A program made the position numbers and the translations under genes. From Ruminococcus sp. (GTDB lineage: Bacteria > Bacillota > Clostridia > Oscillospirales > Acutalibacteraceae): a DNA stretch of 64,000 bases. Each line of letters begins with the position of its first letter. Position 1 is the first letter of the stretch. The notes below the pieces were generated by a model. The model ran no database searches, was not told where the DNA came from, and was given only the letters and a program-made list of their open reading frames with translations. Positions 1 to 7,559 of the stretch are shown here, one piece after another. The stretch covers positions 124,001 through 188,000 of the forward strand of contig JAFSZY010000014.1 in the NCBI GenBank assembly GCA_017458845.1, read 5' to 3'.

Positions 1-767
1 CGATCATAATCACGTTTGATAACCCCGTTGACAGCAATGGAGATTGCGCCCGTTTCTTCGCTGACTACAACTACAACAGCATCGGAAACTTCGCTCATAC
101 CAATGGCGGCGCGATGACGTGTTCCGAGATTGATGTCGATATCCTTGTTCTTATCCGTAAGAGGAAGGATACATCCCGCGGCGAAAACTCTGCCCTCGCG
201 TATAATAACTGCGCCGTCGTGTAAGGGCGCTTTATTAAAGAAGATATTTCCCAAAAGCGCTACCGAGGGTTCTGAATTGACAACGGTACCTGTAGAAGCG
301 ATATCGGAAAGCTTTACATCACGCTCAAAAACAATCAGCGCGCCTGTCTTTGAACTCGAGAACAGGGTCGCGGTATCAGCTGTCGCGACGATAGCTTTTT
401 TAACAGCTTCGGATTCTTCGCTGTTTTTACCGTTTTTAATAAAATTAAAATATTTCCAGAAACCTGTCTTGCCCAGCCTTTCCAGAGCTTTTCTGATTTC
501 GGGCTGAAAAACTATCGCTACAATCAGAACAGAGAACTCGAACAACAGCCTCATAAGTCCAATCATCATAGTGAGACCGAACAACATTGAAATGATGTAC
601 ACAGCCAAAAGAATGATAACACCCTTTAAGAGCTGTTCGGCTCTTGTTTCGCGCACAAGTCTAAAGAGGCCGAAAACGATAACCGCTACGACAAGAATAT
701 CAATTACATCATTGAATCGAATTGTTTTAAAGACAGAAAGTATACTGTTAAACCATTCAGCAATCAT
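1..767 (-). CDS. cdaA: Diadenylate cyclase CdaA (3' end beyond window)
   Basis: Membrane-bound enzyme that joins two ATP into cyclic di-AMP, a second messenger for potassium, osmotic and cell-wall balance. The 255 visible codons show three hydrophobic segments in the first 90 residues, then the DAC domain with the DGA motif (about residues 184-186) and the GTRHRAA motif (about 215-221), both needed for ATP binding and catalysis in this family. The ATG is fixed by AGGAGG seven bases upstream. CdaA proteins are about 270 residues, so only the C-terminal tail lies outside the window. In related genomes ybbR and glmM follow; that cannot be seen here. The gene has its own strong promoter. Confidence 0.95.
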   Translation of the reverse strand, partial: MIAEWFNSILSVFKTIRFNDVIDILVVAVIVFGLFRLVRETRAEQLLKGVIILLAVYIISMLFGLTMMIGLMRLLFEFSVLIVAIVFQPEIRKALERLGKTGFWKYFNFIKNGKNSEESEAVKKAIVATADTATLFSSSKTGALIVFERDVKLSDIASTGTVVNSEPSVALLGNIFFNKAPLHDGAVIIREGRVFAAGCILPLTDKNKDIDINLGTRHRAAIGMSEVSDAVVVVVSEETGAISIAVNGVIKRDYD

Positions 768-801
768 CGAATTAACCTCCTTTTAGTTGCATTATAGAAT
801 T

Positions 802-830
802 ATTATAACACAATTACTCTTGAGGTTCAA
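802..830 (-). promoter_or_regulatory. SigA-type promoter of cdaA
   Basis: On the minus strand TTGAAC (825-830) and a perfect TATAAT (802-807) are separated by 17 bp, 35 bp before the cdaA ATG. The -35 box overlaps the stop codon of the upstream aminotransferase-like gene, so cdaA can be transcribed independently of it. Confidence 0.8.
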
Positions 831-1969
831 GTAATTATTTTATACAAAGCTGATATAAATCTGTAAATATCTTGTTTTGTTGTGAAAATTGATGGAACCG
901 CCCTTACTGTACCTCTGTCAAAAGTGTTCATACTTTTATGAGCCAGCGGCGCGCAGTGCAGTCCCGCTCTGACAGCGATATTGTATTTTTCACTAAGAAC
1001 ATCCGCAATTTCCTCGCAGTCTCTTCCCTTTGCGTTAAAAGAAATAACGGGAGCGTAACAGGCGTACTTGGGATAGTCTGTGTACAATTCAACTTTATCC
1101 ATTTCTTTTAGATTACTATACATTAACTGAACTAAATTCAGCTCATGTCTGTAAATATTGTTAACACCGCGTTTATTTATAAAATCAATTCCGGCACCCA
1201 GCCCCGCTATCCCGGGGCAGTTTACAGTACCGCTTTCAAACCTGTCAGGTAAAACCAGAGGCTGATTATAATCAGCGGAATTGCTTCCTGTACCGCCTTC
1301 CGTTAAACTGTCGGGAACAGTATCGCAGTTAATAATTAACACACCTGTACCCATAGGACCGTAAAGCCCTTTGTGCCCGGCAAGACAAAGATAGTCTATT
1401 GATGAAGCGGAAAGATTGAAGTCGAACACTCCCCCGCCTTGCGCCGCGTCAACACAAGTCAGTATTCCGTACTGATGACACAGCGCGCATATTCTTTCAA
1501 ACGGAGGTTTGATACCGAATACATTTGATGCCGCCGTACATATAACCAGTTTTGTATTTTCCTGTATACAATCTCTGAAATTATTAACAGTTTTTTCAGA
1601 ATCATTTTCTGCGACTTCCGCTATAGAAAAACTGACTCCGCTTTTTCTCAGTTTTTCAATAGGTCTGAGTACAGCGTTGTGTTCAAGCGACGAAATAATA
1701 ACATGATCGCCGCTCATTAAAACTCCTTTAATTACAGTATTAAGAGCGTTTGTGCAATTATTTGTAAAAATCACATTAGACGGGTCGCTGACTTTGAACA
1801 TTTCAGCGAGTTTAATTCTGGTGTTATATACAATCTCTGAGGCTTTAATAGCCATCTTATGACCGCCGCGCCCCGGGTTGGCGCTGAAATGTTTTAACAC
1901 GTTATTAACCTCGGTGACCACAGACGCGGGTTTAGGAAATGTTGTAGCTCCATTGTCAAGATATATCAA
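827..1969 (-). CDS. Cysteine desulfurase-like class V aminotransferase
   Basis: PLP-dependent enzyme of the NifS/Csd fold, 380 residues. The N-terminal DNGATT motif, the lysine expected to bind PLP in LAGHKG (K200) and a cysteine in RAGLHCAPL (C339) at the place of the persulfide-carrying cysteine are all present, so sulfur or selenium transfer from cysteine is plausible. It resembles the stand-alone subfamily often described as 'cysteine desulfurase family protein' rather than housekeeping IscS. The start is TTG, overlapping the TGA of the upstream DUF3343 gene as TTGA, with GGAGG seven bases before it; the two are clearly translationally coupled. The exact acceptor is unknown; the DUF3343 protein is the obvious candidate. 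Confidence 0.85.
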   Translation of the reverse strand: MIYLDNGATTFPKPASVVTEVNNVLKHFSANPGRGGHKMAIKASEIVYNTRIKLAEMFKVSDPSNVIFTNNCTNALNTVIKGVLMSGDHVIISSLEHNAVLRPIEKLRKSGVSFSIAEVAENDSEKTVNNFRDCIQENTKLVICTAASNVFGIKPPFERICALCHQYGILTCVDAAQGGGVFDFNLSASSIDYLCLAGHKGLYGPMGTGVLIINCDTVPDSLTEGGTGSNSADYNQPLVLPDRFESGTVNCPGIAGLGAGIDFINKRGVNNIYRHELNLVQLMYSNLKEMDKVELYTDYPKYACYAPVISFNAKGRDCEEIADVLSEKYNIAVRAGLHCAPLAHKSMNTFDRGTVRAVPSIFTTKQDIYRFISALYKIIT

Positions 1970-2190
1970 AGCAAGTCCTCCAAAGCTCGTCCGCTGACTT
2001 TAATATTGTTTTCTCGGAGGATACTTACCGCTTCTTGTATTTTATTATTTATTTTTAAACCGTAACTGCAGTTACCTTTCCCGCTAGATGACGGGATTCT
2101 TGTTACTTTAGAAAAAATTCCGTGATATTTTAGAATATCTTTAGCTCTCAGCGCAGATGTAAGTGACGAGAGCTTGACTAAATTGTCCAT
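1966..2190 (-). CDS. DUF3343 protein, putative Se/S carrier-like
   Basis: Small protein of 74 residues matching the DUF3343 family, described as putative Se/S carrier-like, with the conserved cysteine in GNCSYGL. The reading frame is open further upstream (to 2280), but that extension runs through an inverted repeat. The ATG at 2190 has a good TGAGGTG site just before it and gives the usual family length, so I chose it. It precedes and overlaps the cysteine desulfurase-like gene by 4 bases, which suggests that the two proteins work together, for example as sulfur donor and carrier. That role is inference; no partner proteins for it are visible. Confidence 0.8.
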   Translation of the reverse strand: MDNLVKLSSLTSALRAKDILKYHGIFSKVTRIPSSSGKGNCSYGLKINNKIQEAVSILRENNIKVSGRALEDLL

Positions 2191-2246
2191 AGCTTTCACC
2201 TCATTGTTACATAATATGAGAATAAAGCTGCAAACGTGAAAAAACA

Positions 2247-2388
2247 GGGGCTGACACAAAAAGTCAACTCCCGCTGTCATTCTGAGTGTTAGCGAAGAAT
2301 CTTAAACCGTATAAACCAAAGATTCTTCCTCGCGCTGCTCCTCAGAATGACACTAAGGGGTGGCTAAAACTTACTTTTGAGCCACCCC
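2247..2388. repeat. Array of three inverted repeats, REP/MITE-like
   Basis: Three palindromic units stand side by side between the Ig-like gene and the DUF3343 gene. Unit 1 (2247-2272) pairs GGGGCTGAC with GTCAACTCCC. Unit 2 (2275-2352) has perfect 12-base ends, TGTCATTCTGAG and CTCAGAATGACA, and a nested perfect pair GAAGAATCTT / AAGATTCTTC. Unit 3 (2357-2388) pairs GGGGTGGCT with AGCCACCCC. Unit 2 resembles short repeats that occur in many copies in clostridial genomes. The array could also end the Ig-gene transcript, although no long T run follows. Confidence 0.75.
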
Positions 2389-2413
2389 GGGAATATATTA
2401 GTTTAATTGAATT

Positions 2414-3430
2414 TTAAAATTTGGCAAAACCCATAGCTTTTAAGCCAAATCCTACTTTGTCATTAAGTAATGTGTTCCAGCATCTCATTGATGCTCTTAA
2501 GTCTATATTACCGAAGCTCTGAAGATTGCCGTCAACATCAGAACCGTTAGCAAGATCAAAGTATACACTCTGACTTAATGTATATGATGCGGGGTTAATT
2601 GATGCTGTCGCGCCCCAGTTAGTAGTATTTGTGGAGGATACAAAATTGAAATAGAACAAAGGAGCGTTTTTCGTGAGCTTATAAGGAATATTCATAATCA
2701 AGACATATGTATCATCGTCATATTCGCTGTCCGACTCGAACTGAAATTGTTTTTTTGACGAATCATAAGTTACAAAAACAGTATAATAATTTTCAGCGTT
2801 CTCATCATAGTATTTTTTTCCTATATAATAGTAACCGTCATTATCTATATTACCGTTTTTTATTATATAGTTTTTTAATACTGCGCAAGGGTCTTTAACT
2901 TTTGCGGTGATTTTATAAGTGTCTCCATATTTATCCTTGCAGGATATAACGGCTGAACCGACTTTATTAGCTGTAACAACACCCTTTGATGTAACAGTAG
3001 CAACAGATTTATTAGAGGATTTCCAGGAATTAGCCTTTAAAACCTTACTGCCGTTTTTAAGTTGAAGTGTTGTTTTTTGAGTTCTGCAAAGGCTGAAAGA
3101 TCCTTTTTTTATTGTTCTGCCCTTAACAGTAACCTTGCACTTATAGCTCTTGCCGTTGTACTTAGCTGTAATAGTAGCTTTACCTGCCTTTTTGCCGGTT
3201 ACCTTACCTTTGCTTACAGAAGCGACAGATTTCTTGGAAGATGACCACTTGACCTTTGATGCTGTAGCGTTTTTTAGTTTAAGCTTTACAGACTTTGTTC
3301 TTGTGATTGTAGCCTTCGTTTTGTTGAGCTTAGGTTTAGCCGCGGCTGACGCGCTCGCGGGGACCGCGAACACCGTGAAAATAATAATGCAGCTCAAGAC
3401 GTAAGCTAATAATTTTTTACCTTTAAGCAT
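2414..3430 (-). CDS. Secreted protein with bacterial Ig-like (BIG_2) domains
   Basis: 338 residues. A signal peptide (basic start, hydrophobic core, ASA-type cleavage near residue 29) is followed by two BIG_2-like repeats (about 33-103 and 106-178) with the typical 'S-x-V-A-x-V' and 'G-x-V-T/A-x-K/N-x-x-G-x-A' patterns. The Ig part is extremely rich in lysine, serine and threonine. The last 160 residues form a tyrosine- and aspartate-rich region I do not recognise, perhaps a ligand-binding domain. No LPXTG or membrane anchor is seen, so the protein is probably secreted or held by charge at the cell surface. Its function is unknown; adhesion or wall binding is only a guess. Confidence 0.8.
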   Translation of the reverse strand: MLKGKKLLAYVLSCIIIFTVFAVPASASAAAKPKLNKTKATITRTKSVKLKLKNATASKVKWSSSKKSVASVSKGKVTGKKAGKATITAKYNGKSYKCKVTVKGRTIKKGSFSLCRTQKTTLQLKNGSKVLKANSWKSSNKSVATVTSKGVVTANKVGSAVISCKDKYGDTYKITAKVKDPCAVLKNYIIKNGNIDNDGYYYIGKKYYDENAENYYTVFVTYDSSKKQFQFESDSEYDDDTYVLIMNIPYKLTKNAPLFYFNFVSSTNTTNWGATASINPASYTLSQSVYFDLANGSDVDGNLQSFGNIDLRASMRCWNTLLNDKVGFGLKAMGFAKF

Positions 3431-3475
3431 TTGTTACATTCCTCTTCCTTTAAATAATAATTAAATAATAATTTT

Positions 3476-3503
3476 ATTATATTTAAGTGAATAATGTCAT
3501 TAA
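3476..3503 (-). promoter_or_regulatory. Possible promoter of the Ig-like gene
   Basis: A perfect TATAAT (3476-3481) stands 45 bp before the ATG on the minus strand. The matching -35, TTAATG with a 16-bp spacer, is weak. The surrounding AT-rich sequence offers other possible -10 boxes. Confidence 0.35.
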
Positions 3504-3512
3504 TATGAGTAT

Positions 3513-4277
3513 TTAATTCAGCTTTTCGGACAACATCATACTCATATTATACATACCCGCATCCTTGTCTTTAAGGTATAAAGCGGCGTTGACGGCGCCT
3601 GTCGCGAAAAGCTCTTTTGACTGAGCCTGGTGCGAAATTGTTACTACCTCATCGTGCCCCGCAAAGATAACATCATGCTCGCCGACTATTGTTCCGCCTC
3701 TCACAGCGTGAAATCCAATTTCATTTTTTGAACGTTTTTTGCGATAGCTGTGTCGATCATAAACGTATTGCGGTTCATTATTGAGCTGAGATGATATGCC
3801 GTCGGCTATCATAAGAGCAGTTCCCGATGGAGCGTCAACCTTGAGGTTGTGGTGCTTCTCGATAATCTCTATATCAAAATCATTGCCGAGAACTTTTGTC
3901 GCCTGCTTGGCGAGCTCTATGAGAAGATTAACTCCGAGCGACATATTGCCCGAATAAAAGACAGGAATTGTATTGGCTGCGTTATTAATCTTTTCAACCT
4001 GCTCCTCGGAATAGCCTGTTGTGCAGATTACCGCGGGGACTTTATACTTAATTGCGTAATTCAATAGCCCGTCGAGAGTGGCGGGATTTGAAAAATCGAT
4101 GATTACATCCGCCTTTTTGTCAATTTGAGAAAAATCCGAGTATGTCGGAAACACATAATTATTTGTACCGAACGCGTCCACACCGCAGATAATTGAGCAT
4201 TTTTCATTATTCTCAACCGCCTGAGCTACAACATGTCCCATCTTTCCGTTGCAGCCGCATAAAATTATATCAGTCAT
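3513..4277 (-). CDS. dapB: 4-hydroxy-tetrahydrodipicolinate reductase
   Basis: Cytosolic NAD(P)H-dependent enzyme that makes tetrahydrodipicolinate, the branch to diaminopimelate for peptidoglycan and to lysine. The 254 residues include the nucleotide-binding GCNGKMG loop (8-14) and the family signature EKHHNLKVDAPSGTA (140-154) with the catalytic His pair and Lys146. It is the last gene of asd-dapA-dapB and has its own AAGGATG ribosome site. A hairpin with terminator features lies between dapA and dapB, so dapB may be made at a lower level than the two genes before it, or from an unseen promoter. Confidence 0.96.
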   Translation of the reverse strand: MTDIILCGCNGKMGHVVAQAVENNEKCSIICGVDAFGTNNYVFPTYSDFSQIDKKADVIIDFSNPATLDGLLNYAIKYKVPAVICTTGYSEEQVEKINNAANTIPVFYSGNMSLGVNLLIELAKQATKVLGNDFDIEIIEKHHNLKVDAPSGTALMIADGISSQLNNEPQYVYDRHSYRKKRSKNEIGFHAVRGGTIVGEHDVIFAGHDEVVTISHQAQSKELFATGAVNAALYLKDKDAGMYNMSMMLSEKLN

Positions 4278-4306
4278 ACTTATACATCCTTTATTTTCAA
4301 GTTAAA

Positions 4307-4327
4307 AAGGCGTACATGGTACGCCTT
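4307..4327 (-). terminator. Hairpin terminator between dapA and dapB
   Basis: A perfect 9-bp stem, AAGGCGTAC / GTACGCCTT with a 3-base loop, begins 5 bases after the dapA stop; read on the minus strand its 3' arm continues into a short T run. It lies inside the apparent operon and could partly stop transcription before dapB. Confidence 0.6.
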
Positions 4328-4331
4328 ATTT

Positions 4332-5246
4332 TTATGCTTTATATTCTTTATATTTGTTAATTAAGTTGTACTTTGACAGACAATCCTTAAGGTTGTGATA
4401 TCCGTTAGCGTTCATAGGAACGAGAGGCAGTCTGCACTCACCCGCTTCATATCCAAACAGGTTCATAGCAGTTTTTACAGGTATGGGGTTGACGTCGCTG
4501 AACATCATATTCATAAGCTCAATATAATGGAAGTGAAGCTTCTGAGCGCCAGCGAAATCATTATCAAGACAAAGCTGGCAGATGTCATGCATCTCCTGGG
4601 GGCAAATGTTAGCGAATACAGAGATTACGCCGAGAGCTCCGAGTGACATAAACGGAACTGTCTGGTCGTCATTACCTGAATAGATATCGAGCTTATCGCC
4701 GCACAAAGACCTGATTAAAGCAACCTGTGAGATATCTCCGCTGGCTTCTTTTACACCGATAATATTGGGGTGCTCGCTGAGCTCAAGACAAGTCTTAGGC
4801 TGAATATTACAGCCTGTACGTGAGGGCACGTTATAAAGAATAACGGGTAAATCGACAGCGTCCGCAATTGTTGTAAAGTGCTTTACAAGACCTGCCTGAG
4901 AGGTTTTGTTGTAATAAGGAGTAACACTAAGCAGCGCGTCTATTCCGCTTTTTTGGGCGGACTGAGAAAGCTCGATAGCCGTGCGCGTATCGTTGCTGCC
5001 TGTTCCTCCGATTACGGGAACACGGTGGTTTACCTTCTCGGCAACAAAGTTGAGAACCTCACAATGCTCTTTTTCAGTTAAAGTAGCCGCCTCGCCAGTT
5101 GTACCGCAGGCAATGATAGCGTCGGTGCCGTTGGCGATATGGAACTCCAAAAGCTCCTCCAAAGCGGGATAGTTAACGGTTAAATCAGAATTGAATGGTG
5201 TAATAAGGGCTACACCAGAGCCTGTAAAAATTGGCTTTGACATCAT
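4332..5246 (-). CDS. dapA: 4-hydroxy-tetrahydrodipicolinate synthase
   Basis: Class I aldolase that condenses aspartate semialdehyde with pyruvate, the committed step to diaminopimelate and lysine. The (beta/alpha)8-barrel signatures are present: GTTGEA (48-53), the catalytic tyrosine in LYNVPSRTG (Y138) and the Schiff-base lysine in GVKEASG (K166). The frame is open from a TTG at 5258, but that codon is part of the GGAGG ribosome site; ATG at 5246 (or the next ATG at 5243) is the sensible start. It lies 21 bases after asd. Feedback by lysine is usual in the family but cannot be judged from the sequence. Confidence 0.96.
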   Translation of the reverse strand: MMSKPIFTGSGVALITPFNSDLTVNYPALEELLEFHIANGTDAIIACGTTGEAATLTEKEHCEVLNFVAEKVNHRVPVIGGTGSNDTRTAIELSQSAQKSGIDALLSVTPYYNKTSQAGLVKHFTTIADAVDLPVILYNVPSRTGCNIQPKTCLELSEHPNIIGVKEASGDISQVALIRSLCGDKLDIYSGNDDQTVPFMSLGALGVISVFANICPQEMHDICQLCLDNDFAGAQKLHFHYIELMNMMFSDVNPIPVKTAMNLFGYEAGECRLPLVPMNANGYHNLKDCLSKYNLINKYKEYKA

Positions 5247-5267
5247 ATTAACCTCCAAATTAATATT

Positions 5268-6347
5268 TTAATCCATATAACCCTCGGCGCAAAGCAGTTC
5301 GGCAAGCAATACCGCGCCGCCCGCGGCTCCTCTGAGAGTATTATGTGACATACAAACAAATTTTAAATCATATTGGGTATCTTTTCTGAGTCTGCCCACA
5401 GATACAGCCATACCGCCTTCGATGTCGCGGGACTCTTTAATCTGAGGATGGTCAGGCTCTGTGAAGTAATGCAGAAAATGCTTGGGAGCGCTGGGAAGGT
5501 TCAATTCCTGAGCTCTGCCCTGATAGTTTTTCCATGTTTCTATAACTTCTTCAACTGAAGGAGCCTCGCCCTCAAAAGACATAAACACAGCTGCTGTGTG
5601 GCCGTCTGATACGGGGACTCTGAGACACTGAGAAGTAATTGCTATATCATAGTTATTGACAATCTCTCCGTTTTTAATATCACCCCAGATTTTAAGGGGC
5701 TCTTTCTCGGATTTTTCCTCTTCTCCGCCTATATACGGAATGAGGTTGTCAACCATCTCAGGCCAGGTTCTAAAGGTTTTGCCCGCACCTGAGATTGCCT
5801 GATATGTACAAGCGAGAACTTTATTAACGCCAAACTTCTTGAGCGGATGAATGGCGGGAACATAGCTCTGCAAAGAACAGTTAGACTTAACGGCTACAAA
5901 GCCTCGTTTAGTGCCGAGACGCTTTCGCTGGTCTTTAATAATTTTAATATGGTCAGCGTTAATCTCGGGAATAACCATAGGAACGTCGGGTGTGAAGCGA
6001 TTAGCGGAGTTGTTGGAAACTATGGGGCACTCAGCTTTTGCGTATTTTTCCTCAAGCGCTTTGATTTCGTCCTTGGGCATATTTACTGCGCAGAAGCAGA
6101 AATCTACTGTGGAAGCTACTTTTTCCACCTCGGCAGCGTCCATAACAACCATATCCTTTACAGACTCGGGCATCTCCTTATCGAGAAGCCAGCGACCGTC
6201 CATAAGGTCTCCGTATTTTTTGCCCGCGCTGCGTGAGCTTGCGGCTAAAGTTGTGATATTAAACCAGGGATGGTTATGAAGCAAAAGGATAAATCTCTGC
6301 CCTACCATACCTGTAGCGCCGATAATTCCGACATTAAATTTTTTCAT
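5268..6347 (-). CDS. asd: Aspartate-semialdehyde dehydrogenase, archaeal/fungal-type branch
   Basis: Reduces aspartyl phosphate to aspartate semialdehyde, the shared precursor of lysine, diaminopimelate, threonine and methionine. 359 residues with the NADP-binding GATGMVG loop (10-16), the catalytic cysteine in KSNCSLQ (C157) and the active-site histidine in SDGHTAAVF (H250). The length and the SNNSANR and SNCSLQ blocks fit the archaeal/fungal-type subfamily rather than the shorter enzyme of Bacillus or E. coli. First gene of asd-dapA-dapB, with a strong promoter of its own. The leader of about 95 bases is too short for a normal lysine riboswitch. Confidence 0.94.
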   Translation of the reverse strand: MKKFNVGIIGATGMVGQRFILLLHNHPWFNITTLAASSRSAGKKYGDLMDGRWLLDKEMPESVKDMVVMDAAEVEKVASTVDFCFCAVNMPKDEIKALEEKYAKAECPIVSNNSANRFTPDVPMVIPEINADHIKIIKDQRKRLGTKRGFVAVKSNCSLQSYVPAIHPLKKFGVNKVLACTYQAISGAGKTFRTWPEMVDNLIPYIGGEEEKSEKEPLKIWGDIKNGEIVNNYDIAITSQCLRVPVSDGHTAAVFMSFEGEAPSVEEVIETWKNYQGRAQELNLPSAPKHFLHYFTEPDHPQIKESRDIEGGMAVSVGRLRKDTQYDLKFVCMSHNTLRGAAGGAVLLAELLCAEGYMD

Positions 6348-6449
6348 TTTGATCCTCCATAATATTACAATTTCTTAAAAACAGTTGTAAGTTTTGATAA
6401 AATACGATATTATATACCTACTACTATATATTGTTATACTCTACCCTAT

Positions 6450-6478
6450 AATATACCATTATAGTGTATTATTGTCAA
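6450..6478 (-). promoter_or_regulatory. SigA-type promoter of asd-dapA-dapB
   Basis: On the minus strand a perfect TTGACA (6473-6478) and TATATT (6450-6455) are 17 bp apart. The divergent queA gene starts 45 bp away on the other side; a plus-strand promoter for queA must lie in the same AT-rich 175-bp region but only weak matches are seen. Confidence 0.75.
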
Positions 6479-6522
6479 TTACAAAATAGTAATAAAATTG
6501 TGCACAATTAAGAGGTTTTTTT

Positions 6523-7548
6523 ATGAAAACAAGCGATTTTTACTATGATTTGCCTAAGGAACTGATTGCTCAGACTCCTGTTGAACCGCGCGACTCGTCA
6601 AGACTTCTTGTGCTTGATAAAAACAGCGGTAAAATAACTCACAAGCATTTTTATGATATTATAGATTATCTTAACGAGGGTGACTACTTAATTGCTAATG
6701 ATTCCAGAGTGATTCCCGCGAGAATTTTCGGCGTAAAGGAAGAAACTGGCGCGCACGTTGAGTTCTTGCTGTTAAAACAAATTAGCGGGAACAGGTGGGA
6801 AACTCTCTGTAAACCCGGTAAGAAAGCGAAACAGGGTGTTAAATTCACATTCGGCGACGGATTGATGAACGCTACTGTGGTTGAAGTTAAAGAGGACGGA
6901 AACAGAATAGTTGACTTTGACTGTCACGAAAGCTTTTTCGCGACACTTGATAAAATCGGTCAGATGCCTCTTCCTCCTTATATTACCGCTAAGCTTGAAG
7001 ATAAAGAAAGATATCAGACCATTTACTCTAATGAGCTAGGCTCTGCCGCTGCGCCGACCGCGGGTCTGCACTTTACGCGGGAGCTTATGGAAAGAATCCG
7101 TGCAAAAGGGATAAAAATCGGTTATGTTACATTGCACGTTGGTTTGGGAACGTTCAGACCTGTCAAGGTTAACGATGTTACAAAACACAAAATGCACAGC
7201 GAGCACTATGAAATCCCCAAAAAAACCGCTGACATTATTAACGAAACCAAGAAAAACGGCGGTCGAGTTATAGCCGTCGGGACAACATCCTGCAGAACAT
7301 TGGAGAGTGTAGCGACAACTTACGGCGAAATTAAACCATGTGAAGGTTGGACGGATATTTTTATTTACCCGGGCTATGAATTCAAGTCAATGGATGGTTT
7401 GATAACAAATTTCCATCTGCCCGAAAGCACATTGATTATGCTTGTTTCAGCCTTTGCGGGTTATGATAACATAATGAACGCGTACAAAAACGCTGTAGAC
7501 AAAAAATACCGTTTCTTTAGCTTTGGCGACGCTATGGCTATACTATAA
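6523..7548 (+). CDS. queA: S-adenosylmethionine:tRNA ribosyltransferase-isomerase
   Basis: Transfers and rearranges the ribose of SAM onto the 7-aminomethyl-7-deazaguanine base of tRNA to give epoxyqueuosine, a late step in queuosine synthesis at the wobble position. 341 residues, normal length, with the family blocks [15 protein letters not shown] at the N-terminus, [20 protein letters not shown] and [12 protein letters not shown] ribosome site AAGAGG lies 7 bases before the ATG. It is followed after 11 bases by tgt, the enzyme acting before it in the pathway, so the two form a modification operon. The queCDEF precursor genes are not in this window. Confidence 0.97.
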   Translation: MKTSDFYYDLPKELIAQTPVEPRDSSRLLVLDKNSGKITHKHFYDIIDYLNEGDYLIANDSRVIPARIFGVKEETGAHVEFLLLKQISGNRWETLCKPGKKAKQGVKFTFGDGLMNATVVEVKEDGNRIVDFDCHESFFATLDKIGQMPLPPYITAKLEDKERYQTIYSNELGSAAAPTAGLHFTRELMERIRAKGIKIGYVTLHVGLGTFRPVKVNDVTKHKMHSEHYEIPKKTADIINETKKNGGRVIAVGTTSCRTLESVATTYGEIKPCEGWTDIFIYPGYEFKSMDGLITNFHLPESTLIMLVSAFAGYDNIMNAYKNAVDKKYRFFSFGDAMAIL

Positions 7549-7559
7549 AGGAGCTCGCT

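Noticed and set aside
2191-2280. N-terminal extension of the DUF3343 gene to 2280
   Set aside because: It runs through an inverted repeat and the family length and GAGGTG site point to 2190.
2247-2388. Insertion sequence or transposon
   Set aside because: No transposase ORF and no target duplication were recognised; the region is too short for an autonomous element.
6348-6445. Lysine riboswitch before asd
   Set aside because: The leader is about 95 bases and AT-rich; no matching conserved core is visible and the aptamer would need about 170 bases.
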